From contig CAVXFL010000016.1 of NCBI GenBank assembly GCA_963761015.1, positions 186,001 through 250,000 on the forward strand: DNA of 64,000 bases, read 5' to 3'. How positions within the stretch are numbered: position 1 is the stretch's first letter; each line of letters begins with the position of its first letter. The DNA is from CAVXFL01 sp963761015. GTDB taxonomy: Bacteria > Pseudomonadota > Alphaproteobacteria > Acetobacterales > Acetobacteraceae. Positions 45,838 through 54,889 of this stretch are shown one piece after another. Made by a program: the position numbers and the translations under genes. The notes under the pieces were generated by a model. The model worked only from the letters and a program-made list of their open reading frames with translations. It was not told the DNA's origin and did no database searches.

Positions 45838-46575
45838 ATGACGTGCTTCCGCGCCTACGAGCCGATCAACCGGCTGAAACCCGTGGCGTCCGACCTCTGG
45901 ATCGTCGACGGCCCGGAGGTCAGCATGCGGTATTTCGGGCTGCGCCTGCCGTTCACCACGCGCATGACCGTCGTCCGGCTGCCCGACGGGCGGCTATGGG
46001 TGCATTCGCCGACCGAGCCGACCGAAACGCTGCGCCGGGAGATCGCGGCGCTCGGACCAGTGGGCTTCCTGGTCGCGCCCAATCGCCTGCACACCTCCTG
46101 GCTCGCGGCATGGCGGCGCGACTGGCCGGACGCCAGCACCGCCGGCGTGGCGGCCGAGCCTGCCTGGGACGGCAGCCGGCTCGATGTGGCCGTCGATCTC
46201 GGCGCCCCTCCGCCGTTTCCCTGGGGCGAGGCGATCGCGCAGTTGCTCGTGCCGGGCGGCATGTTCAGCGAGGCCGTGTTCTTCCACCTCGCGTCGCGCA
46301 CCCTGATCCTCACCGACCTGATCGAGAATTTCGAGCTGGACCGGGTTACCTGCCGCTGGCTCCGGCTCCTGCTTCGCATCACCGGGCCGCTCGATCCACG
46401 CGGTACGGCGCCGCCCGACATGCGGCTCTCGTTTCGCCGCCATCGGCCGGCCTTGCGGGCGGCGCTGGCCCAGATGCGCCGCTGGCAGCCGGAGCGGATC
46501 ATTATTGCGCACGGACGCTGGTACCCAGCGAACGGCATGGGGGAACTGGAGCGCGCGTTCCGCTGGGTTGGCTGA
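45838..46575 (+). CDS. DUF4336 domain-containing protein
   Basis: The 245-residue protein reads LWIVDGPEVSMRYFGLRLPF, TTRMTVVRLPDGRLWVHSPT, and VAPNRLHTSWLAAWRRDWPD, which are the landmarks of DUF4336, a family distantly related to metallo-beta-lactamase folds but with weakened metal ligands. VFFHLASRTLILTDLIENFE follows. Role unknown. The next gene (DUF4396) is 131 bp downstream on the same strand. Confidence 0.82.
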   Translation: MTCFRAYEPINRLKPVASDLWIVDGPEVSMRYFGLRLPFTTRMTVVRLPDGRLWVHSPTEPTETLRREIAALGPVGFLVAPNRLHTSWLAAWRRDWPDASTAGVAAEPAWDGSRLDVAVDLGAPPPFPWGEAIAQLLVPGGMFSEAVFFHLASRTLILTDLIENFELDRVTCRWLRLLLRITGPLDPRGTAPPDMRLSFRRHRPALRAALAQMRRWQPERIIIAHGRWYPANGMGELERAFRWVG

Positions 46576-46706
46576 ACCGGCCGGGTCGACGATCGGCACT
46601 CCGGAATGAAGCCCGTGCCGGAATCGTTCGTTCACGCGCAAGAGGGCGGGCGCGCGCCGCAGCGCTCCTGCCGCCGTCGCGATCGGCAACGAGGCGCCTC
46701 AGCCCG

Positions 46707-47441
46707 ATGATTCCAACCTGGTTTCACGACCTCTCCATCGCCTACCTGCTGCTCGGCGCGATCACGGCGCTGGTCATCGCCGCGGACGAGATCCGGCATC
46801 CGCAACACATGTGGATCATGAACGTGGTCTGGCCGGTCACGGCGCTGTTCGGAACGCTCTGGGTCCTCTGGCAGCATGCCAGCTTCGGGCGGCTCGCCAC
46901 GCACGAGAAGGCGCACGCGGCCATGCAGCGGGGCGAGGAACCGCCCAACAAGCGGCTGACGCCGTTTCCGATCATGGTCGCCAACGGCGCGCTGCATTGC
47001 GGCAGCGGCTGCACGCTCGGCGATATCTGCGCGGAGTGGCTGGTCTTCGCCGTTCCGGCCATCGCCGTCGCGTTCGGCTGGCACGGCATCTTCCGCGAGC
47101 GCATCTTCGCTGCCTGGATCGTCGACTATCTGTTCGCGTACGCCTTCGGCATCGTGTTCCAATATTTCACCATCGCGCCGATGCGGGGGCTGTCGCTGCT
47201 GCCCGGGATTTGGCAGGCGATCAAGGCGGACACGCTGTCGCTGACGGCCTGGCAGATCGGCATGTACGGCTACATGGCGATCGCGTATTTCGTGATTTTC
47301 CGCATCGGGATCGGGACGACGCTGGAGGTCGGCACCGTCGAATTCTGGTTCATGATGCAAGTTGCGATGTGGTTCGGCTTCGCCACCTCATACCCGGTGA
47401 ACTGGTGGCTGATCCGCAGCGGCATCAAGGAAAAAATGTAG
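46707..47441 (+). CDS. DUF4396 domain membrane protein
   Basis: The 244-residue protein has about six hydrophobic segments and the DUF4396 hallmark ALHCGSGCTLGDICAEW, where the HCGxGCTLGD segment could bind a metal or cofactor within the membrane. PQHMWIMNVVWPVTALFGTLW and WLIRSGIKEKM complete the pattern. Some relatives are fused to copper-handling domains, so a metal-related role is possible. Convergent with the histidine kinase gene, 37 bp apart. Confidence 0.85.
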   Translation: MIPTWFHDLSIAYLLLGAITALVIAADEIRHPQHMWIMNVVWPVTALFGTLWVLWQHASFGRLATHEKAHAAMQRGEEPPNKRLTPFPIMVANGALHCGSGCTLGDICAEWLVFAVPAIAVAFGWHGIFRERIFAAWIVDYLFAYAFGIVFQYFTIAPMRGLSLLPGIWQAIKADTLSLTAWQIGMYGYMAIAYFVIFRIGIGTTLEVGTVEFWFMMQVAMWFGFATSYPVNWWLIRSGIKEKM

Positions 47442-47478
47442 GGCGGCCCCTGCGACGCATAGGTGGCGGCCGGGCCGC

Positions 47479-48933
47479 TCATTTCCCCGCGGAATCCGCT
47501 CCGTCCGGGCCGACGGGCTCCCCCGCTTCCGGCGCGGCCTGCCGGGCGGCTTGCGGCAGCGGCAGGTCGAGGCGGAAGCGGGTTCCGGCCGAACCGGTCG
47601 CGACCAGTTCGATGTCGCCGCCATGCGCGCGCATCAGGTCGCGCGCGATCGCCATGCCGAGGCCGCTGCCGCCGTGCCGCGCGCTGCCCAGGAACGGGCG
47701 GAACAGGTTCTCGCGCACCCGCTTCGGCAGGCCGGGGCCGTTATCCTCGATGCGGATGCTGACGCCGTTCGATTCCAGGCCCGCCCCGATGCGCGCGCCG
47801 CGGGCGCCGGCTTCCGCGGCGTTGCGCAGCAGGTTCAGCAGCACGCGGAAGAGCTGCATCCGGTCGGCTTCCACCTGGAGGTCGGGTGCCACGTCGTTGC
47901 GCGCGGCGAGTTGCGGTATCGCCGCCGTCACGCTCTCGATCGCCTCCCGCACGAGTTCACGCAGTCCGAACGTCGCCCGATCGACGGCGGGCGGACCCTC
48001 GCGGGCGAAGTCGAGCGTCTGGTGCACCAGTTCGGTGGCCCGATCGACCGCCTGAATGACCGTCTGGCCGGAGCGGGCTACCTTGGGATCGGGGTTGTTG
48101 GCCAGCCGCTCGGCCGCGATCGTCGCCGGGGTCAGGATATTCCGCAAATCGTGCCCGACCTTGGCGACCGCCGTGCCGAGCGCGGCCAACCGGGCGTTGC
48201 GCCAGAGCGCGGCGCGCAGCTCCTGCTGCATCGCGGACAGCTCGCGTCCGGCCACCGCCATCTCGTCGTTGGCGAGCACACTGACCGCCTCGGCGTCGAG
48301 CGGCGTGCCGTGCTCGGGATCGGCCCGGAAGGCGGCGATGCTGTCGATGATGCGCCGCATCGGGCGCACGAACAGCACGAGCAGCGCCAGATAGACCAGC
48401 GCCCCGGTGGCGCCGGCGGTCGCCAGCGACGTAACCAGGATCTCCCTGGCGAAATTGCGCAACTCATTGTTGAGCGCCCGGTCGTGGAACACGACGTCGA
48501 CCATCGCCCCCGGCCGCAGCGGACTGGGTCCGGTGAGCTCGACAAGCGTGTCGCCGCCGCGAAACAGCCGTTGCAGCGCGCGCCACATGCCGCCCGGCGC
48601 CGTTTCGGTTGGCAGATCGATGCGCGCGGCGGGGCCGCTCGGCGGCATTTGCCCGAGCGCCAGCACGGCCCGGCCGTGTTCGGTCACCCGAACCATCTCG
48701 TCGCCCGAAATCCGCAGCAGCAGCTTGCGCTCGGCCGCGTCCGGAAGCCCGTCCTGAATGGCGGTGACTGCGTACGCGGTCAGGTTGGCGTTTCTCAGGT
48801 GGCCTCGCAGCCAATCGCGCCGCTCCCGGCCGAGGCTCGGCACGAACACCAGCACTTCCGCGACCAGGACGAGTCCGATGGTCAGCCAGAGCAGGCGCGC
48901 CGAGAGACTGCGTCGGAGACTGACGGGCTTCAT
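47479..48933 (-). CDS. Sensor histidine kinase
   Basis: The 484-residue protein has an N-terminal transmembrane helix (LLWLTIGLVLVAEVLVFVPS), a periplasmic sensor of about 140 residues, a second helix (TSLATAGATGALVYLALLVLFV), a HAMP-like linker, the H-box VGHDLRNILTPA with the phosphorylated His, N-box NLLRNAAEAG, and G-boxes DNGPGLP and GGSGLGMAIARDLM. I prefer the ATG at 48933 (MKPVSLRRSLSARLL); 48990 is an in-frame alternative. No response regulator is adjacent, so the partner is unknown. Confidence 0.9.
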   Translation of the reverse strand: MKPVSLRRSLSARLLWLTIGLVLVAEVLVFVPSLGRERRDWLRGHLRNANLTAYAVTAIQDGLPDAAERKLLLRISGDEMVRVTEHGRAVLALGQMPPSGPAARIDLPTETAPGGMWRALQRLFRGGDTLVELTGPSPLRPGAMVDVVFHDRALNNELRNFAREILVTSLATAGATGALVYLALLVLFVRPMRRIIDSIAAFRADPEHGTPLDAEAVSVLANDEMAVAGRELSAMQQELRAALWRNARLAALGTAVAKVGHDLRNILTPATIAAERLANNPDPKVARSGQTVIQAVDRATELVHQTLDFAREGPPAVDRATFGLRELVREAIESVTAAIPQLAARNDVAPDLQVEADRMQLFRVLLNLLRNAAEAGARGARIGAGLESNGVSIRIEDNGPGLPKRVRENLFRPFLGSARHGGSGLGMAIARDLMRAHGGDIELVATGSAGTRFRLDLPLPQAARQAAPEAGEPVGPDGADSAGK

Positions 48934-49019
48934 GACGGCTCGCGATCGCATCCCGAGACGGTTGATGATAGCACGTTTCAGATAACGCATTCGTGAATTT
49001 CGTACCACCCAGTATGCGG

Positions 49020-50435
49020 TCAAGGCAGCTTGGCCAGCAGCCGCGCGAGGCGGCGCGGTCCGGGCGCGAACAGCCGGTCGGCGTAGCGGCTCGACGCCGC
49101 GCGCTTGCCGGCTTCCGACCGGGTCGGGTAGGGGACGATCATCCCGGCCAGGGCGCCGAGCGGAACTCGGCGGCCGATCGCGAGCGTCCACAGGTTTATC
49201 ATCTCGCCCGCGTGCGGCGCCAGGATGCCGGCCCCGAGCACCCGGCCACGCCGCGAGACGACCAGCTTCACGAGCCCGGCCGTCTGCCCCTCCGCGATCG
49301 CGCGATCGTTCTCGGCCAGTGGCGCGCGCAGCACGCCGACGCGCAGCCCCGCCGCGCGGGCCTCGGCCTCGGTCATGCCGACCTGGGCCAGTTCCGGATC
49401 GGTATAGGTCACGCGCGGCAGCGCCGCGTAATCGAGGCGGGCCGGAAGGTGGAACACCGCCCGGCGGATGACGATGCCGGCGTGATAGCTGCCGACATGG
49501 GTGAAGTAACGCGGTCCGACGCCTACCGGATCCGCGATGTCGCCCACGGCATAGACCGCGCGGTTGCTCACGCTGCGCAGCCCGGAATCGGTCACGACGC
49601 CTCGGTCGGAGGCGCGGATTCCGGCCGCGTCCAGTGCCAAATCCGCCAGGTTCGGCTGGCGTCCGGTGGCGACCAGCAGGTGCGTTCCGGCGATCCTGGT
49701 GCCGTCCTGCAGCTCGACGACGGGACCGGGCGCGGTCGCCGCGATGTCCGCGTGCTCGATCAGCCGGACGCCCTGGGCGCGCAGGATGTCGCGCAGCGGC
49801 GCCACCAGGTCCGGGTCTTCCTTCGCCGCGATCCGGCCCTTTTGGATCACCGTGACCTGGCAACCCAGGCCGGCATGGGCCTGCGCCATTTCCAGCCCGA
49901 CCGGCCCGCCGCCCACAATCAGCAGGTGGTCCGGCCGGTGCTCCAGATCGAACAGGGTGGCGTTGGTCAGGTGCGGCACGCGGTCGAGCCCCGGTATGGG
50001 CGGCACCCGGGCGCGGCTGCCGGCCGCGACCACGATCCGGCGCGCGCTCAGGCCGCGCCCGTCCATCGCCAGCGCGTTTCGCCCGACGAACCGGGCGCCG
50101 CCCCGCAGCACCGTCGCGCCAAGCGCCGAATAGCGTTCCTCCGAATCGGCCGGCGCGATCGCCGCGATGGCGCCCTGCACGTGTTGCCGAACCCGCGCCC
50201 AATCCACCTCCGGAGCCGGCAGCACCACCCCGAGGCGGCCGGCGGCGCGCGCCGTCTCGGCGGCATGGGCGGCGGCAAGCAGCGCCTTGCTCGGCACGCA
50301 GCCGAAATTCAGGCAGTCGCCACCCATCCGGTCGCGCTCGATCAGCGCCACCCTCAGCCCGAGCCGCGCGGCGGCATAGGTGACGGAGAGCCCGGCGGCG
50401 CCGGCCCCGATCACGGCCATATCGAAGTCAGGCAT
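49020..50435 (-). CDS. FAD-dependent pyridine nucleotide-disulphide oxidoreductase
   Basis: The 471-residue protein is of the mercuric reductase/lipoamide dehydrogenase type. It has GAGAAGLSVTYAAARLG (FAD), the redox-active pair in GGDCLNFGCVPSKAL, VGGGPVGLEMAQAHAGLG (NAD) and YAVGDIADP. The C-terminal His-Pro-Thr of lipoamide dehydrogenase is replaced by Tyr-Pro-Thr (IVPYPTRSEAGKRA), so it is probably not a lipoamide dehydrogenase. It overlaps the TVP38 gene, a pairing seen repeatedly in bacteria. The physiological substrate is unknown. Confidence 0.9.
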   Translation of the reverse strand: MPDFDMAVIGAGAAGLSVTYAAARLGLRVALIERDRMGGDCLNFGCVPSKALLAAAHAAETARAAGRLGVVLPAPEVDWARVRQHVQGAIAAIAPADSEERYSALGATVLRGGARFVGRNALAMDGRGLSARRIVVAAGSRARVPPIPGLDRVPHLTNATLFDLEHRPDHLLIVGGGPVGLEMAQAHAGLGCQVTVIQKGRIAAKEDPDLVAPLRDILRAQGVRLIEHADIAATAPGPVVELQDGTRIAGTHLLVATGRQPNLADLALDAAGIRASDRGVVTDSGLRSVSNRAVYAVGDIADPVGVGPRYFTHVGSYHAGIVIRRAVFHLPARLDYAALPRVTYTDPELAQVGMTEAEARAAGLRVGVLRAPLAENDRAIAEGQTAGLVKLVVSRRGRVLGAGILAPHAGEMINLWTLAIGRRVPLGALAGMIVPYPTRSEAGKRAASSRYADRLFAPGPRRLARLLAKLP

Positions 50436-51126
50436 GGCTGCGCTTCCATTGCCGCCAGACCACGGGCGCCAGCGCCAGGAGGGCGAGCCCCACGAGCGGC
50501 AGCAGAATCCGGGGCGAGAACGCCAGCGAGAGGTCCGGCGCGCCGCCGCGCGCGAGCACGTCGCCCAGTCCGGCGCCGATCCCGGCGAACACGAGGGTCG
50601 CGGGAACGACGCCGATGCAGGTCGCGGCCGCATACGGCGCCAGGCGCATGCCGGCGAGCGCGGGCGCCAGATTGACCAGCCAGAACGGGAACAACGGGAT
50701 CAGCCGCAGGGCAAGCAAATAGCTGAATCCGTCCCGCTCCAACCGCGGGCGGATGCGCGCGAGCAGCGGTCCGGCCTTGGCGGCGAACAGATCGGCCAAC
50801 GCGTAGCGCGCGACCAGGAACAGCAGCACGGCCCCGAGCGTCGCCCCGGCCACCGCCAGGCTCGCGCCCAGCGCGACCCCGAACAGCAAGCCGCCCGCGA
50901 CGGTCAGCACGGTTCCGCCGGGCAGCGACAGCCCGACCGCGACGGCGTAGACCGCCACGTAAGCCGCGGCGCTGGCGACCGGACGTTCCGCCACGAAGGC
51001 GTGCAGCGCCGCCTGGTTCGCGGCCACGGCCGGCCAGGAGAGCCGGTCCTGCAGCCCGAACGCGAACGCCGCGACGACGGCCGCGGCCAGCACCAGGAGC
51101 GGAGCGAGGCGCTTCAGAAGCCGCAT
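50428..51126 (-). CDS. TVP38/TMEM64 (DedA-like) membrane protein
   Basis: The 232-residue protein has about six hydrophobic segments and the TVP38/TMEM64 core: GLSLPGGTVLTVAGGLLFG, GATLGAVLLFLVARYALADLF and LALRLIPLFPFWLVNLAPAL. The F/P-rich LRLIPLFPFWLVN loop is the re-entrant element of this lipid-scramblase-related family. It starts the operon whose second gene is the disulphide oxidoreductase (8-bp overlap). Confidence 0.9.
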   Translation of the reverse strand: MRLLKRLAPLLVLAAAVVAAFAFGLQDRLSWPAVAANQAALHAFVAERPVASAAAYVAVYAVAVGLSLPGGTVLTVAGGLLFGVALGASLAVAGATLGAVLLFLVARYALADLFAAKAGPLLARIRPRLERDGFSYLLALRLIPLFPFWLVNLAPALAGMRLAPYAAATCIGVVPATLVFAGIGAGLGDVLARGGAPDLSLAFSPRILLPLVGLALLALAPVVWRQWKRSHA

Positions 51127-51203
51127 TTCAGGGCGAACCGCCTGTCTGGACCGTCGCGGCGCGTTCGGCCATCCTGCCGCGGTCGCACCGGAGCAGGGCG
51201 CCT

Positions 51204-52212
51204 ATGCCGAGCGAACCGACCGTTCTGGTCGCGCGGGACGGCCGCGTCGGCCGGATCACGCTCAACCGCCCGAACGTGCTGAATGCCCTTGACCAAGGCA
51301 TGATCGGCGCCGTTCGCGACGCGCTGGAGACATGGCGCGAGCAGCCGGAGATCCATGCGGTCGTCATCGCGGGTGCGGGCGAGCGGGCGTTCTGCGCGGG
51401 CGGCGACATACGCGCCATCCGCGCGCACGTGCTGGCGGGCGAGCACGACGTGGTCGAAGCCTTCTTCGCCGAGGAATACGCGCTCAATCAGGCGATCGCC
51501 GAATACCCGAAACCCTACGTGGCGCTGATCGACGGCGTGTGCATGGGCGGCGGCATCGGCGTCTCGGTGCACGGCGACATCCGCGTGGTCAGCGAGGCCG
51601 CGTTGCTGGCGATGCCGGAGACCGCGATCGGCATGTTTCCCGATGTCGGCGCGAGCTACTTCCTGCCGCGGCTGCCGGACTCGCTCGGCATGTTCCTGGC
51701 CTTGACTGGCACCCGGATGCGCGGGGCCGACGCGGTCCATGCCGGGCTCGCCACCCACTACGTGCCGCGCGCGGCCTTGCCCGATCTCTCGGCCGCCATC
51801 GCGCGTGACGGGGCCGCCGTGGTGGCGGAACACGCGGCGCCGTTGCCGCCGTTCAGCCTCGCCGAGCGCCGCGCCGTGATCGACCGCTGCTTCGGCGCCG
51901 CGAGCGTGCAAGACATCCTGCGCCGGCTGGAAGCGGAGGACAGGCGACTGGTCGCGCGACATGCTCGCTACCCTCCGCGCCATGTCGCCGGCCGCCCTGC
52001 TCTGGTCGTTCGAGCTGGTGCGCGGCGGCGGCGGGCGCAGCTTGCGCCAGTGTCTCGCGGCCGAGTTGGCGCTCACGCGTCACGTCACGCGGCATCCGGA
52101 CTATCTGGAAGGCGTGCGGGCGATGGTGGTGGACAAGGACCGCCGGCCGCGCTGGCGCGCCGCCCGCGTCGAGGACGTCGATCCCGCCGAAATCGCCGCC
52201 ATGTTCGCGTGA
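51204..52212 (+). CDS. Enoyl-CoA hydratase/3-hydroxyisobutyryl-CoA hydrolase family (frameshifted here)
   Basis: The crotonase-fold protein has the oxyanion-hole segments GAGERAFCAGGDIRAI and CMGGGIGVSVHGDIRVVSE, and the HIBYL-CoA hydrolase signature METAIGMFPDVGASYFLPRL-type segment ending in PRLPDSLGMFLALTG. The rebuilt length is about 335 residues, typical of HIBCH. An extra G near 51943 breaks the frame; removing it gives EDSDWSRDMLATLRAMSP, and the C-terminus ends WRAARVEDVDPAEIAAMF. It would release 3-hydroxyisobutyrate in valine breakdown, the substrate of MmsB encoded at 62633. Confidence 0.9.
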
Positions 52213-52221
52213 GGGCCCGAG

Positions 52222-53049
52222 ATGCCGCTGTTCATCTGCACGACCTGCGGCACGCAGTATCCGCCGTCGGACGCGCCGCCCGATTGCTGCCCGCTCTGCG
52301 ACGACGCGCGGCAGTTCACGCCCATGACCGGGCAGGCCTGGACGACGCTCGATCGGATGCGGCAGACGCATTGGAACGCGTTCCGCCGCCACGAGCCCGG
52401 GCTGTTCGGTATCGGAACCTTCCCGGCCTTCGCCATCGGCCAGCGCGCGCTGCTGGTGCGCACGCCGGCGGGCAACGTGCTCTGGGACTGCGTCAGCCTG
52501 ATCGACGACGCCACGGTCGAAATCGTCCAGGCGCTCGGTGGGTTGGCCGCCATCGCCGTCTCGCATCCGCATTTTTACACGACGATGGTGGAATGGGCGC
52601 GCGCCTTCGCCACGCCGGTGCATCTGCATGCCGCCGATCGGAACTGGGTGATGCGGCCCGACCCGGCCTTGCGGTTCTGGGAGGACGAGACGACGGAGTT
52701 GTTGCCCGGCGTGACCTTGATCCGCGCGGGCGGCCATTTCCCCGGGGGCACGGTGCTGCATTGGAAGGACGGCGCCTCGGGCCGCGGCGTCCTGCTCAGC
52801 TCCGACATGGCGCAGGTCGCGCGGGACCGAAAATGGGTGAGTTTCCTCTGGAGCTACCCTAATATGGTCCCGCTCCCCCGGAACGCGGTCGAGCGGATCG
52901 CCGCTCGCATCGCGCCGTTCCAGTTCGAAACGGTGTACGGCATTTTCTGGGACCTGATCATTCCAGAGCACGGCAGCGCCGTGATCGCGCGGTCGGCCGA
53001 GCGCTATATCGAGGCGATCAGCGGCGAGGGTTTCGCGGGCGAGTCCTGA
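52222..53049 (+). CDS. MBL-fold protein with N-terminal zinc ribbon
   Basis: The 275-residue protein opens with a rubredoxin-like CTTCGTQYPPSDAPPDCCPLC, so two cysteine pairs probably hold zinc. The rest is a reduced metallo-beta-lactamase fold: LLVRTPAGNVLWDCVSLID, SHPHFYTTMVEWARAF in place of HxHxDH, and LIRAGGHFPGGTVLHWK with a later ligand His. Metal ligands are therefore incomplete and activity is uncertain. It starts 9 bp after the HIBCH-like gene. Confidence 0.82.
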   Translation: MPLFICTTCGTQYPPSDAPPDCCPLCDDARQFTPMTGQAWTTLDRMRQTHWNAFRRHEPGLFGIGTFPAFAIGQRALLVRTPAGNVLWDCVSLIDDATVEIVQALGGLAAIAVSHPHFYTTMVEWARAFATPVHLHAADRNWVMRPDPALRFWEDETTELLPGVTLIRAGGHFPGGTVLHWKDGASGRGVLLSSDMAQVARDRKWVSFLWSYPNMVPLPRNAVERIAARIAPFQFETVYGIFWDLIIPEHGSAVIARSAERYIEAISGEGFAGES

Positions 53050-53076
53050 CCCAACCCAGAACGTCGGGGGACCCGC

Positions 53077-54027
53077 TCATTGCAGCGGCGTCAAGGTGCC
53101 GGAATACAGCACCCGGCCGCTCGGTTCCGCCCCTGGCACGCCGTCGCGCGGCTCCAGGCTGACCGTCAGTTTCGTGTTCGCCGGGCTGATCTCGGGCATC
53201 GCGATGCGCATGCCGCTCGCCGGCAACACGCCGACGGCCGTCGGATGCGGCGCGCCGGGCGGTTGCGCCCATAGTTCCAACTCCTTGCCGGCGGGCACGC
53301 GCACCGGCCCGACCGGCTTCACCATGACCGAGCCGTCGGTCACGGTGGCAACCAGAAAGCCGGTGGGCTCCCTGGCGGTTTCCGCCGGCTTCGCGCGCTC
53401 CAAGGTGGAGCCGGGCGCGCCACTCGTGGCCTGCGGCGGCACCGACGCGGCCCGCTGCACGGATTCGGCCCGCGGGCCGGGGGCGCCGACCGCTGGCTGG
53501 GCGAAATTTTGCAAGACCCCAGGCGCGGTGGCGGAATTGGCCGCCGCCGTCTGGGCGAGCGGCTCCGCGGTGTGGCGCGGCGACTCGGCGGCGGCGGTCG
53601 CCGGCTCGGCGCGCGGAACGGGCGCCAGCTCCGCGACGTAGATCGGTCCGGTCGTTGGCTGGGCCGGGTTGCGCACGATGGCGAGCCCGGCGAACGCGGC
53701 GGCCATGGCGAGCGCGCCGGCGGTGGTGCCGCGCCAGACCACCGTGCTGCGCCAGGCGCGCAGGACGGCTCGCGGCTTGGGCCGTGGCATCGTCAGCACC
53801 TGCGGGGCGATCGCGTCTTCGAGGCGCGCCCACAGATCCCTTGGCGCCGGCTGCTCGCCCGCCAGCCTGGCCAGCGGGGCGAGCCGGTCCTGCCAGGCCG
53901 CGATGGCGGCCGCCAGTTCCTGGTCGCCCTCGGCCATCAGCTCGATTGCCCGCGCGTCATGCCGCTCGAGCGTGCCGAGCACGAATTCGGCGGCCATCAT
54001 CTCACGGTCTTCCGATACACCGCTCAT
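53077..54027 (-). CDS. Anti-sigma factor, RskA family
   Basis: The 316-residue protein has an N-terminal zinc-less anti-sigma domain (MAAEFVLGTLERHDARAIEL, IAAWQDRLAPLARLA), one transmembrane helix (TTAGALAMAAAFAGLAIV), a long Ala/Pro/Thr-rich periplasmic linker and a C-terminal RskA-type domain (VMVKPVGPVRVPAGKELELW, GVLPASGMRIAMPE). It sequesters the ECF sigma factor whose stop overlaps its start by 4 bp, and would release it on an envelope signal. Confidence 0.9.
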   Translation of the reverse strand: MSGVSEDREMMAAEFVLGTLERHDARAIELMAEGDQELAAAIAAWQDRLAPLARLAGEQPAPRDLWARLEDAIAPQVLTMPRPKPRAVLRAWRSTVVWRGTTAGALAMAAAFAGLAIVRNPAQPTTGPIYVAELAPVPRAEPATAAAESPRHTAEPLAQTAAANSATAPGVLQNFAQPAVGAPGPRAESVQRAASVPPQATSGAPGSTLERAKPAETAREPTGFLVATVTDGSVMVKPVGPVRVPAGKELELWAQPPGAPHPTAVGVLPASGMRIAMPEISPANTKLTVSLEPRDGVPGAEPSGRVLYSGTLTPLQ

Positions 54028-54632
54028 GGCTCCAGGCACCGCTTGAGGTTGAGCAGGGCACGGCGAATCCAGGATTTCACGGTCCCGAGCGGCTGGCCTA
54101 ATCGCTGCGCCAGTTCGGTGTGGGTGAGCCCGTCCAGGAACGCCAGGACGATCAACTGGCGCCGGTCGGGCGGCAGCGTTTGCAGGCAGCGGTGCAGCGC
54201 CTCGCCCTCGGTGGTGCCGATAAGCCGGCTCAGCGGATCGGGGTCCTCGTCCGGCGTGTCGGGCACTTCCGCGCCGGGCGTCTCGCGCCCGTGCCGGCGC
54301 GTGATGTCGAGCGCGCGATAACGCACCAGGCTCAGCAGCCAGGCTTCGGGATTGCCGCGGCTGGCATCGAAGCGGCGGGCGTTCTGCCACACCTGGAGCA
54401 GCGCGTCCTGAACCGCGTCGGCGGCGAGCGCCGGCTGGCGCGTGATGCGCAGCGCGACCGCATAGAGGCGTGACGACTGCAGCTCGTACAGTCGCCGGAA
54501 CGCCGCCCGGTCGCCGTTGCCGCAGCTTCGCAGCAGATCCGCCAGTTCATCGGCCGCGGTTGACGCTTTCAGTTCAACTCCGGGCAATTCGGCCTCACGT
54601 TCGTGCGGTCGGAATGCGCCCCCGTACACCAT
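54024..54632 (-). CDS. ECF RNA polymerase sigma factor, SigK-like
   Basis: The roughly 202-residue protein has region 2 (AFRRLYELQSSRLYAVALRI, DAVQDALLQVWQNARRFDAS) and region 4 (LPPDRRQLIVLAFLDGLTHT, ELAQRLGQPLGTVKSWIRRA). These are ECF group 19/RskA-linked features. The ATG at 54632 (MVYGGAFRPHEREAE) is my choice; further upstream starts would add a hydrophobic stretch (MDLVFLAGFALFAATPAVYA) unusual for a sigma factor. Translation is coupled to the anti-sigma gene. Confidence 0.9.
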   Translation of the reverse strand: MVYGGAFRPHEREAELPGVELKASTAADELADLLRSCGNGDRAAFRRLYELQSSRLYAVALRITRQPALAADAVQDALLQVWQNARRFDASRGNPEAWLLSLVRYRALDITRRHGRETPGAEVPDTPDEDPDPLSRLIGTTEGEALHRCLQTLPPDRRQLIVLAFLDGLTHTELAQRLGQPLGTVKSWIRRALLNLKRCLEP

Positions 54633-54889
54633 GACCCCCGCCCCGCGCAGATGCGATCCGCGGCCGAAAGCATAGACCGCCGGCGTCGCGGCGAACAAGG
54701 CAAACCCGGCAAGGAAGACTAAGTCCATCACGGCCTCGCTGGCGGCGGCCTCGGCGAGCACCTCGCTCCGGCAGCATTCACCATCATTACCGGGTGGCGA
54801 CGCGCGCGGATGCACCAGCCCGAGCGCGGGGTGGCCATCCGCCGGCGACCGTCTACATAACCGCCCAACCCTTGCTTCCCGGAGCAACC

